Below are positions 10,188 to 19,774 of a stretch of 36,626 nt of DNA, in pieces. This stretch comes from Candidatus Paralachnospira sangeri (GTDB lineage Bacteria; Bacillota; Clostridia; Lachnospirales; Lachnospiraceae). A program made the translations under genes and the position numbers. The notes beneath the pieces are model-generated. The model did not search any database. It was not told where the DNA came from and worked only from the letters and a program-made list of their open reading frames with translations. Position 1 is the stretch's first letter; every line of letters starts with the position of its first letter. The stretch spans positions 1 to 36,626 of the forward strand of contig CAJFOT010000117.1 in assembly GCA_904397815.1 (NCBI GenBank), in the 5' to 3' direction.

Positions 10188-11519
10188 ATGGAACAGTTAT
10201 CATTATTTGGCGGAATGGACAGCCAGCCGCTGGCGGCCCGGCTGCGGCCCCAGTCGCTGGAGGAATTTACAGGGCAGACCCATCTGCTGGGAAAAGGGAA
10301 GGTGCTGCGGCGGCTGATTGAAAGCGATCAGATTTCCTCTATGATCTTCTGGGGGCCTCCGGGAGTGGGAAAGACCACCCTGGCCCGGATTATTGCCAAT
10401 CGGACCCATGCCGCCTTTATCGACTTTTCTGCTGTAACCAGCGGGATTAAAGAAATCCGGAATGTGATGCAGCAGGCGGAGGATAACCGGCGGTACGGGG
10501 AGAAAACCATTGTTTTTGTGGACGAGATCCACCGGTTCAATAAAGCCCAGCAGGATGCCTTCCTGCCCTTTGTGGAGAAGGGGAGCATCGTGCTGATCGG
10601 CGCGACGACGGAAAACCCCTCCTTTGAAATCAACAGCGCTCTTCTGTCCCGGTGCAGGGTATTCGTCCTCCAGGCGCTGAAACCGGAGGAAGTGAAAGAG
10701 CTGCTGCTGCGGGCGCTGAAGGATCCGCGGGGCTTCGGCAGCCAGCAGGTCCGTATCTCTGACGATATCCTCCAGTCTATTGCCATTTTCGCCAACGGCG
10801 ACGCCAGGACGGCCCTGTCCACCCTGGAGATGGCAGTGCTGAACGGCGATCTGGACAGCAAAGGCGTTATCACCGTGACCCCGGAGATCATGGAGCAGTG
10901 TACTTCTAAAAAGTCCCTTCTCTACGATAAAAACGGTGAGGAGCATTATAACCTGATCTCCGCCCTTCACAAGTCCATGCGCAATTCAGACCCGGACGCG
11001 GCGGTGTACTGGCTGGCCCGGATGCTGGAGGCCGGGGAAGATCCCCTGTATGTGGCCAGAAGGGTGATCCGGTTCGCCAGCGAGGATGTGGGCCTGGCCG
11101 ATCCCGGCGCCCTAAATATCGCCGTGTCTGCTTATCAGGCCTGCCATTTCCTGGGGATGCCGGAGTGCAATGTTCATCTGACCCAGGCGGTGGTCTACAT
11201 GTCCCTGGCGCCTAAATCCAATGCTCTCTACGTAGCCTATGAGGAGGCAAAGGAGGACGCGGTCAGGGACCTGGCCGAGCCGGTTCCCCTGAATATCCGC
11301 AACGGAGTCACCGGCCTGATGCGGGAGCTGGACTACGGAAAGGGCTATCAGTACGCCCATGATACAGAGGAAAAACTGACAGACATGCAGTGCCTCCCGG
11401 ATGCCCTGGACGGCAGGGCCTATTACCGGCCGGCAGGACAGGGAAGGGAGAAGGAATATAAAGAACGGCTGGAGCAGATCAAAGGCTGGAAGGAAAAAAG
11501 ACAGCAGAAAAAAGGATAA
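10188..11519 (+). CDS. rarA: replication-associated recombination protein A (RarA/MgsA), AAA+ ATPase
   Basis: A clamp-loader-like ATPase acting at stalled replication forks. 443 residues. It opens with MEQLSLFGG, then PLAARLRPQSLEEFTGQ, Walker A GPPGVGKTT (Lys62), Walker B VFVDEIHRFNKAQQDAFLP, sensor-1 IGATTENPSFEIN and SRC arginine finger, and the MgsA C-terminal tetramerisation region (HKSMRNSDPDAAVYWLARML, ASEDVGLADP). A longer in-frame reading starting near 10125 would cross the rbr-rarA hairpin. AAGGTGGG ahead of the ATG at 10188 and the family N-terminus favour the shorter start. The C-terminus ends in a Lys/Glu-rich tail. Confidence 0.93.
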   Translation: MEQLSLFGGMDSQPLAARLRPQSLEEFTGQTHLLGKGKVLRRLIESDQISSMIFWGPPGVGKTTLARIIANRTHAAFIDFSAVTSGIKEIRNVMQQAEDNRRYGEKTIVFVDEIHRFNKAQQDAFLPFVEKGSIVLIGATTENPSFEINSALLSRCRVFVLQALKPEEVKELLLRALKDPRGFGSQQVRISDDILQSIAIFANGDARTALSTLEMAVLNGDLDSKGVITVTPEIMEQCTSKKSLLYDKNGEEHYNLISALHKSMRNSDPDAAVYWLARMLEAGEDPLYVARRVIRFASEDVGLADPGALNIAVSAYQACHFLGMPECNVHLTQAVVYMSLAPKSNALYVAYEEAKEDAVRDLAEPVPLNIRNGVTGLMRELDYGKGYQYAHDTEEKLTDMQCLPDALDGRAYYRPAGQGREKEYKERLEQIKGWKEKRQQKKG

Positions 11520-11622
11520 CGGAAAAAAGATAACAGGCGTCCGCGCCCGCCGGAAGGGGCAGGCACGCAACAAGCTATCCGCACATAAACTGGTAGAAAG
11601 GAGTATGTCGGGGTAGCTTTTT

Positions 11623-12288
11623 TTGAAAACATTTCCGAAACCACTTACAGCATCGGAGGAGCAGGACTATTTAAGACGGTTCCGCAATGGGGACATGGAA
11701 GCCAGGGACACGCTGATCGAGCGGAATATGCGCCTGGTGGCCCATGTGGCGAAAAAATATAATCTGCAGGACAGAGAGGCAGAGGATCTGATATCCGTGG
11801 GAACCATAGGACTGATCAAGGCTGTCAATACCTATGACATGAATAAAGGCAGCAGGCTGGCTACCTATGCGGCGAAGTGTATCGATAATGAGATTCTGAT
11901 GATGTTCCGCTCAGAAAAGAAGCATCTGAAGGTCAGTTCTCTTTTCGAGCCGATTGGAACGGATAAGGAAGGGAACGAGATCCGGCTGGTGGATATCATC
12001 GAAAATGATGGAAAAGAGATTCTGGATCTGGTATCTCTCAGTGAAGAAATCCAGCGGCTTTATCAGGTATTTGACGTGGTGCTGAAGGAAAAGGAGCAGT
12101 TCGTCCTGAAGATGCGCTACGGCCTGTTCGGCTGCCGGGAGCATACCCAGCGGGAAATCGCCGCCCAGATGGGCATATCCAGAAGCTATGTCAGCAGAAT
12201 TGAGAAGGGAGCCCTGGAGAAGCTGTCCCGGGCGCTGGAGGAGGAGAGACTGCCGGGTGAAACGGAAAAAACGAAAAAATTTTTGTAA
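11623..12288 (+). CDS. sigK: RNA polymerase sporulation sigma factor, SigK type
   Basis: A sigma-70 family factor resembling mother-cell SigK of late sporulation. 221 residues with region 2 (RNMRLVAHVAKKY, EDLISVGTIGLIKAVNTYD, RLATYAAKCIDNEILMMFR), the DKEGNEI segment, and region 4 (REHTQREIAAQMGISRSYVSRIEKGAL). The best start is TTG at 11623, giving MKTFPKPL. The hydrophobic pro-sequence of Bacillus SigK is missing, so no proteolytic activation is expected, as known for Clostridioides difficile. No skin-type insertion is present. Oddly, a good AAAGGAG followed by ATG at 11605 lies in the same frame but meets TAG after three codons (11614-11616). Translation must restart at TTG, or expression is low. 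Confidence 0.88.
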   Translation: MKTFPKPLTASEEQDYLRRFRNGDMEARDTLIERNMRLVAHVAKKYNLQDREAEDLISVGTIGLIKAVNTYDMNKGSRLATYAAKCIDNEILMMFRSEKKHLKVSSLFEPIGTDKEGNEIRLVDIIENDGKEILDLVSLSEEIQRLYQVFDVVLKEKEQFVLKMRYGLFGCREHTQREIAAQMGISRSYVSRIEKGALEKLSRALEEERLPGETEKTKKFL

Positions 12289-12295
12289 AAATCTC

Positions 12296-13709
<1,414 letters not shown>

Positions 13710-13749
13710 TTCCGCACTGAACAGACGGCACCGCGGTGTGTCAGAAAGG

Positions 13750-13802
13750 ACGCCTGGCAGGGAAGAAAGCTTTTCCTTCCCCGCCAGGCGTTACTTTTTT
13801 TA
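13750..13802 (+). terminator. terminator of gdhA
   Basis: ACGCCTGGC (13750-13758) pairs with GCCAGGCGT (13783-13791), extended inside by GGGAAG/CTTCCC and followed by TACTTTTTTT. A strong rho-independent terminator. Confidence 0.92.
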
Positions 13803-13822
13803 TGAAAATTGGTTTTGTCCTC

Positions 13823-13852
13823 TTGTCAGAAGAAGGGAAATTCTGTTATACT
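13823..13852 (+). promoter_or_regulatory. promoter of the amidase gene
   Basis: TTGTCA (13823-13828) and TATACT (13847-13852) are 18 bases apart, directly after the gdhA terminator and about 30 bases before the amidase start. Confidence 0.65.
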
Positions 13853-13882
13853 GATTTATATTATGTCGCACAGGGGAAGATA

Positions 13883-14704
13883 ATGAACGAAAGAGGATAC
13901 AGTCGATTGGAATATGAAAACAAAAGAGAGGCGATGAGACGGCGCCGGAGAAATAAAATCATGCAGCAGCTGGCCAGATCGGCAGTAAAGATCCTGGCTG
14001 TTTTTTTGGCCGGATTTATTGCAGGCAGCCTGGTGACGGGCAGCCGCATCCGGAAAGAGCAGGCGGTCAGCCGTTCCCAGACCGGGACAACAGTCAGCGA
14101 TAAGGTAATTTCTGCGGGAGAGGATGAGATGGTGCAGAGTGCGCCTTCTTCCTGGGTGGTTGTGATTGACCCGGGCCATGGCGGCATTGATCCGGGCAGC
14201 CTGGAGTCGGAGCCCTATGAGAAGGATATCAACCTGGAGATGGCGCAGAAACTTCAGGATATTCTGGAAGAGGAAGGGATCAGAGTTATTATGACCCGTA
14301 CAGGGGATGAGAGCCTGAGTCTGGCAGACCGCTCCAACACGGCGAATAACGCCAATGCGGACCTTTTGATCAGCATCCACCAGAATTCTTATGACAGTTC
14401 AGATGTGTCAGGCATTGAATTTATTTACAATCCCTACAAAGATGAGGGAGGCGATGAGAGTGAGGAGTTGGCTCAGATACTGGAAGCGGCCGTCAGCGCG
14501 GATTCCAGCATGAAAGTCAGAGGGACTATTGCCAATGACGACCTGAAGGTTCTGCGGACGACGGAAACCGCGGCAGTTCTGATCGAGGCCGGTTATCTGA
14601 CCAACCCCAGTGAACTGAATAAACTCCTGTCGGACAGTTATCAGGAAAAGCTGATGGGCTATGTGGCTGACGGAATTATGGAATATTTAGAAGAGTATTG
14701 CTAA
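13883..14704 (+). CDS. N-acetylmuramoyl-L-alanine amidase (Amidase_3, CwlD-like)
   Basis: Cleaves the amide bond between muramic acid and the peptide stem of peptidoglycan. 273 residues: a basic N-terminus (RRRRRNK), one membrane anchor or uncleaved signal (ILAVFLAGFIAGSLV, about residues 35-50), a linker, then one zinc amidase domain. Zinc and catalytic residues are visible: IDPGHGG (His99), YEKDINLEMA (Glu113), SIHQNS (His166) and the catalytic Glu in LIEAGY (Glu235). The size and single domain resemble CwlD, which makes muramic-delta-lactam in spore cortex. The neighbouring DacF-like gene and nearby sigK agree with that, but a vegetative role is possible. A longer reading upstream would cross the gdhA terminator and is rejected; AGGGGA supports ATG 13883. 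Confidence 0.88.
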   Translation: MNERGYSRLEYENKREAMRRRRRNKIMQQLARSAVKILAVFLAGFIAGSLVTGSRIRKEQAVSRSQTGTTVSDKVISAGEDEMVQSAPSSWVVVIDPGHGGIDPGSLESEPYEKDINLEMAQKLQDILEEEGIRVIMTRTGDESLSLADRSNTANNANADLLISIHQNSYDSSDVSGIEFIYNPYKDEGGDESEELAQILEAAVSADSSMKVRGTIANDDLKVLRTTETAAVLIEAGYLTNPSELNKLLSDSYQEKLMGYVADGIMEYLEEYC

Positions 14705-14768
14705 ACAGAATAAATTCTGCTGTTGTTACATATCTTAAACAGAAGCCATAGCTATGGAGGCATGCGGT

Positions 14769-16055
14769 GTGAAAGCCCTGCTGAAAAAATTATTCTGGAT
14801 TGCGGCCTGCTGCCTGATCTGCGGGCGGCCCTGCCTCGATGCCTGCGGGATGTCTTCCGCGGAGCCGGCCCCGGCTGTATACCGGCAGCAGGAGAGTGAG
14901 GAGCCCGGGGCAAATGCGCTGTATGCCCAGTGCGCGGTTCTGATGGACGGAGAATCCGGCCGTATCCTCTATGAAAAAAATGGATCGGAGATCCGGCCCA
15001 TGGCCAGTACAACGAAGATTATGACCTGTATTCTGGCGCTGGAGTCCTGCGGGCTGGAGGAGGTGGTGGAGGTATCCTCCTATGCGGCCTCCATGCCGGA
15101 CGTGCAGCTGAATATTCGCCAGGGAGAGCGATACAGGCTGGGCGACCTGCTGTATTCCCTGATGCTGGAGTCCCACAATGATTCCGCAGTGGCCATCGCG
15201 GAGCATGTGTCCGGCACAGTGGAGGAATTCGCCGGTCTGATGAATGAGAAAGCCCGGGGGCTGGGCTGCCTGGACACCTGGTTTATCACTCCTAACGGGC
15301 TGGACGCGGTACAGACGGTGACGGATGAGGCGGGAAATGCCGCGGAACGGGCCCATTCCACCACTGCGGCGGACCTGGCCCGGATCATGCGTTACTGTGT
15401 GATGGAATCTCCCCAGAGGGAGACCTTTCTGGAAATTACCCAAACCTCATCCTTTCAGTTTTCTGATCTGGAAGGGAAACGGAGTTTTTCCTGTCAGAAT
15501 CATAATTCCTTTCTCACAATGTATGAGGGCGCCCTGAGCGGAAAGACAGGGTTTACCGGCCAGGCCGGCTACTGCTATGTGGGGGCTGTCCGCCGGGATG
15601 GAAAGACGGTGATCGCCGCCCTGCTGGGCAGCGGATGGCCGCCCCATAAGACCTACAAATGGTCGGATATGAAAAAACTGGCTGCCTACGGGCTGGAGCA
15701 GTTTCAGCTGCGGACCCTGGATGAGTCCCTGATTGACACATCACGGTTCAGCGAGGTTCCGGTGGCCGGTGCCCAGACGGAAGAGATGGGGGAATCCATG
15801 GATATCGCTCTGGTGCTGTCTGCCGGCGAGGGGGTGGAGCGGATTCTGATGAAAGATTCGGAGTCAATCCAGGTGATGTATGAGATTCCGGAGCAGCTGA
15901 AAGCGCCGGTCAATGCCGGACAGAAGCTGGGGACTATTATATATTTCCTGGATGGGGAAGAAGTGCGGCGGTATGAGCTGACCGCGCCCAGAGAGATCCG
16001 GGAGATCACCCTGCGGTGGTGGCTGGAACAGGTGTTAAAGGTATTCCTGCCCTGA
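14769..16055 (+). CDS. dacF: D-alanyl-D-alanine carboxypeptidase (DacF/PBP5 family)
   Basis: A low-molecular-weight penicillin-binding protein that trims the terminal D-Ala from peptidoglycan stems. 428 residues: a signal peptide (MKALLKKLFWIAACCLICG), then peptidase S11 with SxxK in MASTTK (Ser80, Lys83), SxN in SHN (Ser135-Asn137) and KTG in GKTGFTG (Lys259-Gly261). A C-terminal beta domain follows, ending in RWWLEQVLKVFLP, a likely membrane-associating amphipathic tail. GGAGG (14756-14760) is eight bases before GTG 14769; the ATG at 14754 overlaps that site and is less likely. CCATAGCTATGG, a perfect palindrome at 14746-14757, overlaps the binding site. The neighbour amidase suggests a role in cortex or wall maturation. 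Confidence 0.92.
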   Translation: MKALLKKLFWIAACCLICGRPCLDACGMSSAEPAPAVYRQQESEEPGANALYAQCAVLMDGESGRILYEKNGSEIRPMASTTKIMTCILALESCGLEEVVEVSSYAASMPDVQLNIRQGERYRLGDLLYSLMLESHNDSAVAIAEHVSGTVEEFAGLMNEKARGLGCLDTWFITPNGLDAVQTVTDEAGNAAERAHSTTAADLARIMRYCVMESPQRETFLEITQTSSFQFSDLEGKRSFSCQNHNSFLTMYEGALSGKTGFTGQAGYCYVGAVRRDGKTVIAALLGSGWPPHKTYKWSDMKKLAAYGLEQFQLRTLDESLIDTSRFSEVPVAGAQTEEMGESMDIALVLSAGEGVERILMKDSESIQVMYEIPEQLKAPVNAGQKLGTIIYFLDGEEVRRYELTAPREIREITLRWWLEQVLKVFLP

Positions 16056-16077
16056 CAATGAGATGAGGCGCATACAA

Positions 16078-16737
16078 ATGAGAGCATACATAGAACAGAT
16101 CAGCGGACATGATCTTTTTTACGGTATTCAGAAGGAGAAGCTGCCGGAGATGCTGGACTGCCTGGGCAGCTATACCCGCACATATCAGAAAAATGAAATT
16201 ATCATTTTATCCCGGGAGCCGGTGAAATGTGTGGGGATTATTTTGTCAGGCATGATTCTGATGGTGAAAGAGCAGGCGGACGGGAGCGAAACCCTGCTGG
16301 CTCACATGAAGCAGGGGGAGCTGTTCGGCGAGACCTTTGCCTGCGGAACCAGGATGGACGCCCGGGTCACCTTCCGGACGGCGGAAAAGAGTGAGGCCTT
16401 GTTTCTGCCTTTTTATAAGGTGCTCCACGCCTGCAGCATGGCATGTGTCTTTCACCATCGCCTGATTGAAAACATGGTGCGGCTGATCTGTGAGAAAAAT
16501 ATCCAGCTGATGGAAAAAGTGGAGGTTACTTCCCAGAAGACTCTGCGGGATAAAATCCTGACATACCTGCGGATCCAGGCAGACAGGCAGGGCGCTGACC
16601 GGTTTGAGATCCCCCTGAAACGGACGGAGCTGGCGGAATATCTCTGTGCGGATCGGAGCGCCCTCACCAGAGAACTGGCCCGGATGAAGGCAGAGGGCCT
16701 GATCTCCTATAATAAAAATACATTTTATCTGAAATAA
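16078..16737 (+). CDS. Crp/Fnr family transcriptional regulator
   Basis: A 219-residue regulator with an N-terminal cyclic-nucleotide-binding-like beta barrel (VKCVGIILSGMILMVKEQADGSETLLAHMKQGELFGE) and a C-terminal winged helix (LKRTELAEYLCADRSALTRELARMKAEGLI). The N-terminal cysteine cluster of FNR is absent, so oxygen sensing by a 4Fe-4S cluster is not indicated. The effector is unknown. Two ATGs (16063, 16078) are in frame; GAGG nine bases before 16078 favours it weakly. It starts 22 bases after dacF, so it may share its transcript, and ends at a strong terminator. Its position directly before asrABC makes control of sulfite reduction plausible, an inference from neighbourhood. Confidence 0.88.
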   Translation: MRAYIEQISGHDLFYGIQKEKLPEMLDCLGSYTRTYQKNEIIILSREPVKCVGIILSGMILMVKEQADGSETLLAHMKQGELFGETFACGTRMDARVTFRTAEKSEALFLPFYKVLHACSMACVFHHRLIENMVRLICEKNIQLMEKVEVTSQKTLRDKILTYLRIQADRQGADRFEIPLKRTELAEYLCADRSALTRELARMKAEGLISYNKNTFYLK

Positions 16738-16738
16738 C

Positions 16739-16779
16739 AGGCCGTGTGTTGCCCAGGCAACATACAGCCTCTTTTTTTT
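16739..16779 (+). terminator. terminator between the Crp/Fnr gene and asrA
   Basis: A long stem (outer AGGC/GCCT, core GTTGCC/GGCAAC with G-U pairs between) is followed by eight Ts (16772-16779). It separates the regulator transcript from asrABC. Confidence 0.88.
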
Positions 16780-16839
16780 ATGCTAATCTTTTCTGCAGGA
16801 AACCATTGTAAATACTGGAAAATGAGATGGAGGTGCGTC

Positions 16840-17865
16840 ATGGGATTTTATGCGGATCTGGAACAGATGAACCGCTTTCTGGAAAAGCTGAGAGAGGACA
16901 GCCGTGTTTTTGCCCCCAAATGTTTTCACGGCGAAGGCCGCTTTTCGGATACGGACTGTATCCGCTACGGGGAAATCAGCTGTATGGAAGAGGTGGTATT
17001 GGATCAGAAATCCCAGTATTCATTTAAAGAAATACTGAATCCGGTTTCTCAGACATTATTTTTCTTTACCGAGGATCAGGTGAAGGAGCCTGAGATACCG
17101 GCCAAAGGGGCCGTGATCTTTATGCGGAGCTGCGACATCCACAGCCTGAAGCGGCTGGATGACATGTATCTGAAAAACGGGCCGGCAGATTATTATTACA
17201 GCAGACTGCGGGAAAATCTGAAAATTATCCTGATCGGCTGCAGCCAGTCTTTTGAAAACTGTTTCTGCGTCAGCATGGGAACCAACCGGTCGGAGGGCTA
17301 TCAGCTGAGTATTGACCGGACAGAGGACGGCGGGTACCGGATGGATTGCCGGGACGAGAGCTGGGAAAAACTGCTGGAGGAGCTGGGCTGCCGAAGAGAG
17401 CAGGCAGAGCCCTCTTATGTGACGGAAAATACGGTGAAGGTACATATTCCGGCGGAGCTGGATCAGACTGTGGCCGGGAGCGGAATGTGGACGGAATACG
17501 ACAGCCGGTGCATCAACTGCGGCCGGTGCAACTTCGTCTGTCCCACCTGCACCTGCTTCACCATGCAGGACCTGTTTTACAGTGAAAACGGCAAAGTGGG
17601 AGAGAGGCGCAGGGTGTGGGCTTCCTGTATGGTGGACGGGTTCACCGACGTAGCCGGAGGAGGCAGCTACCGGCAGAAGAACGGTCAGCGGATGCGGTTC
17701 AAGGTGCTCCATAAGGTACTGGATTATAAGCAGCGGAACGGGTATCAGATGTGTGTGGGCTGTGGCCGGTGCGATGATATCTGTCCGGAGTATATTTCCT
17801 TTTCCGGCTGTATCAATAAGCTGGAAAATGCCATGAAGGAGGTGGCTGAAAATGACGAGAAATGA
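16840..17865 (+). CDS. asrA: anaerobic sulfite reductase subunit A
   Basis: Electron-transfer subunit of the AsrABC enzyme that reduces sulfite to sulfide. 341 residues. The N-terminal two-thirds is of the hydrogenase/sulfur-reductase beta type (FMRSCDIHSLKRLDDMYL, IGCSQSFENCFCVSMG). Two 4Fe-4S motifs follow: CINCGRCNFVCPTCTCF near residues 225-241 and CVGCGRCDDICPEY near residues 306-319. A longer in-frame reading from 16744 starts inside the upstream terminator and is rejected. GGAGG at about 16828 supports ATG 16840. It overlaps asrB by 14 bases, showing translational coupling. Confidence 0.94.
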   Translation: MGFYADLEQMNRFLEKLREDSRVFAPKCFHGEGRFSDTDCIRYGEISCMEEVVLDQKSQYSFKEILNPVSQTLFFFTEDQVKEPEIPAKGAVIFMRSCDIHSLKRLDDMYLKNGPADYYYSRLRENLKIILIGCSQSFENCFCVSMGTNRSEGYQLSIDRTEDGGYRMDCRDESWEKLLEELGCRREQAEPSYVTENTVKVHIPAELDQTVAGSGMWTEYDSRCINCGRCNFVCPTCTCFTMQDLFYSENGKVGERRRVWASCMVDGFTDVAGGGSYRQKNGQRMRFKVLHKVLDYKQRNGYQMCVGCGRCDDICPEYISFSGCINKLENAMKEVAENDEK

Positions 17866-18646
17866 TTATCTTCCCTTTGCCTCCCGTATTCTGGAGGTGA
17901 TCCGGCATACAGATATTGAGTATACCTTCCGCATGGCCTATACCGGTGAGGTAAAACCGGGGCAGTTCTTCGAGGTGTCCATCCCCCGGTACGGCGAGGC
18001 GCCCATATCGGTCAGCGGCATCGGGCCTGACAGTGTGGACCTGACTATCCGCAGAGTGGGAAAGGTGACCAATGAAATTTTTGAAAACTATGTGGGCGAT
18101 ACCCTCTTTCTCCGCGGCCCCTACGGCAACGGCTTCGATATCGGCCTGTACCGGGGGCGTGAGCTGGTGGTAATGGCCGGCGGAACCGGACTGTCCCCGG
18201 TGAGGGGCGTGGTGGACTATTTCGCCCGCCATCCGGAAGAGCGGAAGGGAATGACGCTGATCTGCGGCTTTAAGACACCCCATGACATTTTGTTTTTCCA
18301 GGATCTGGCCCGGTGGAAAGAGACCATGGAAGTCATTCTGACGGTAGACTGCGCAGAGGGAGATACAGCCTGCCAGGTGGGCCTGGTCACCCAGTATATT
18401 CCCCAGATACAGCTGGAAGATCCGAACACAGCCGCGGCCATCGTGGTAGGGCCGCCTGCCATGATGCGGTTTTCTGTCCAGGGGCTGCTGGAAAGAGGCA
18501 TCCCGGAGGAAAATATATGGGTTTCCCAGGAGCGCAAGATGTGCTGCGGACTGGGAAAATGCGGCCACTGCAAGGTGGGAGATACCTACATCTGCCTGGA
18601 CGGGCCGGTGTTTAACTATACCAAGGGCAAGCTGCTGATCGATTAG
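17852..18646 (+). CDS. asrB: anaerobic sulfite reductase subunit B
   Basis: The flavoprotein subunit that takes electrons from NAD(P)H. 264 residues, built like ferredoxin-NADP reductase and PyrK: FAD-binding barrel (PGQFFEVSIPRYGEAPISVSG), flavin/nucleotide region (LRGPYGNGFDI, VVMAGGTGLSPVRGVVDYF), and a C-terminal 2Fe-2S cysteine cluster (MCCGLGKCGHCKVGDTYICLDGP). AAGGAGG nine bases before the ATG lies inside the end of asrA, and the genes overlap by 14 bases. The complete asrA-B-C order supports a working complex. Confidence 0.95.
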   Translation: MTRNDYLPFASRILEVIRHTDIEYTFRMAYTGEVKPGQFFEVSIPRYGEAPISVSGIGPDSVDLTIRRVGKVTNEIFENYVGDTLFLRGPYGNGFDIGLYRGRELVVMAGGTGLSPVRGVVDYFARHPEERKGMTLICGFKTPHDILFFQDLARWKETMEVILTVDCAEGDTACQVGLVTQYIPQIQLEDPNTAAAIVVGPPAMMRFSVQGLLERGIPEENIWVSQERKMCCGLGKCGHCKVGDTYICLDGPVFNYTKGKLLID

Positions 18647-18659
18647 GAGGGACGGAGCT

Positions 18660-19622
18660 ATGGATATGAATACAAAAAAGCTGAAGAAGAACGCTTTCCG
18701 CGTGACAAAGGAGCGGGGGCTGACCGCTTCCCGCGTCAGGGTGCCGGGCGGCCATCTGGAAGCGAAATATCTGAGCCGCCTGCAGGAGATTGCCGAAAGA
18801 TACGGGAACGGAACCATACATATTACAAACCGCCAGGGCTTCGAGATCCCCGGTATTCCCTTCGAGAAAGTGCCGGAGGTCAACCGGCTCCTCCAGGAGC
18901 TGATCGACGGGCTGGAAATCAATCAGGAGACAGAGGGAGAAGGCTATCCCGCCTCCGGTACCAGAAATATCATCGCCTGCATCGGAAACCGGGTATGTCC
19001 CTACGGCTGCTATGATACCACCGGATTTGCCAAAAGAATCGAAAAGGCGGTATTTCCCAATGACCTTCACTTTAAGATTGCCCTGACCGGATGCCCCAAC
19101 GACTGCGCGAAGGTGCGGATGCACGATTTCGGCATTATGGGGATGACCCTGCCTCAGTTTCATCCTGAGCGGTGCGTCTCCTGCGGCGCCTGCGTCAAAT
19201 CCTGCGCCAGGAAGTCTGTGGAGGCGCTGAAAACGGTGAACTACCGTCCCCAAAGGAACGAGGAAAAATGCATCGGCTGTGGGGAGTGTGTATTAAGCTG
19301 TCCCAACGGCGCCTGGACCAGAAGCGAAAAGAAATATTACCGGCTGACATTGCTGGGCAGAACCGGAAAGAAAAACCCCCGTCTGGGCCAGGACTTCATC
19401 AAATGGGCGGATGAGGAAAGTATCATCAAAATCATCCTCAATACCTATGATTACGTGGAACAATATATCGACCGCACCGCGCCCGGCGGCAAGGAACATA
19501 TCGGATATATTGTGGACAGGACAGGCTTTGAAGAATTCAAGAGATGGGCGCTGAAAGACGTGGAGCTGCCGGAGATCGCGGAAGTATATTCGCCGGTGTA
19601 CTGGGGCGGAGTAAAATACTGA
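18660..19622 (+). CDS. asrC: anaerobic sulfite reductase subunit C (siroheme)
   Basis: The catalytic siroheme subunit that reduces sulfite by six electrons to sulfide. 320 residues. It shows the siroheme-4Fe-4S signature C-x5-C (Cys107, Cys113) and C-x3-C (Cys145, Cys149 in TGCPNDCAK), then two ferredoxin motifs (CVSCGACVKSC and CIGCGECVLSCPNGAW). The N-terminus has the substrate/siroheme Arg-containing HITNRQGFEIPG. AGGAGGG eight bases upstream supports ATG 18660. It ends the asr operon and is followed by a large stem-loop shared with the convergent gene. Siroheme synthesis genes are not in the window. Confidence 0.95.
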   Translation: MDMNTKKLKKNAFRVTKERGLTASRVRVPGGHLEAKYLSRLQEIAERYGNGTIHITNRQGFEIPGIPFEKVPEVNRLLQELIDGLEINQETEGEGYPASGTRNIIACIGNRVCPYGCYDTTGFAKRIEKAVFPNDLHFKIALTGCPNDCAKVRMHDFGIMGMTLPQFHPERCVSCGACVKSCARKSVEALKTVNYRPQRNEEKCIGCGECVLSCPNGAWTRSEKKYYRLTLLGRTGKKNPRLGQDFIKWADEESIIKIILNTYDYVEQYIDRTAPGGKEHIGYIVDRTGFEEFKRWALKDVELPEIAEVYSPVYWGGVKY

Positions 19623-19650
19623 CAAATTCAAAGGAAAAGGGGCATAAAAA

Positions 19651-19717
19651 GAAAGAGACCATTCGATAAAAATCCGGAGTTTTATAAAAGCCAGGATTTT
19701 ATCGGATGGTCTCTTTC
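19651..19717. terminator. long stem-loop between convergent asrC and the surface-protein gene
   Basis: GAAAGAGACCAT... (19651-19675) and its complement (19694-19717) form a stem of about 24 pairs with one G-U pair and one bulged A. Read on the minus strand the stem is followed by TTTTTATG, a good terminator for the surface protein. On the plus strand the U-rich arm TCTCTTTC may serve asrC. Confidence 0.8.
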
Positions 19718-19774
19718 GTACATTCTCAGGAAACAAAAATCGGTATTAACCGACATCCCCATAAGAGACTGATA

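Noticed and set aside
11623-12288. Interruption of sigK by a skin-type prophage element
   Set aside because: The coding sequence is continuous from region 2 through region 4.
13736-13882. Longer N-terminus for the amidase starting at 13736
   Set aside because: It would read through the gdhA terminator and the amidase promoter.
16744-16839. Longer N-terminus for AsrA starting at 16744
   Set aside because: This stretch is inside the strong terminator 16739-16779; GGAGG before 16840 and the family N-terminus fit the shorter start.
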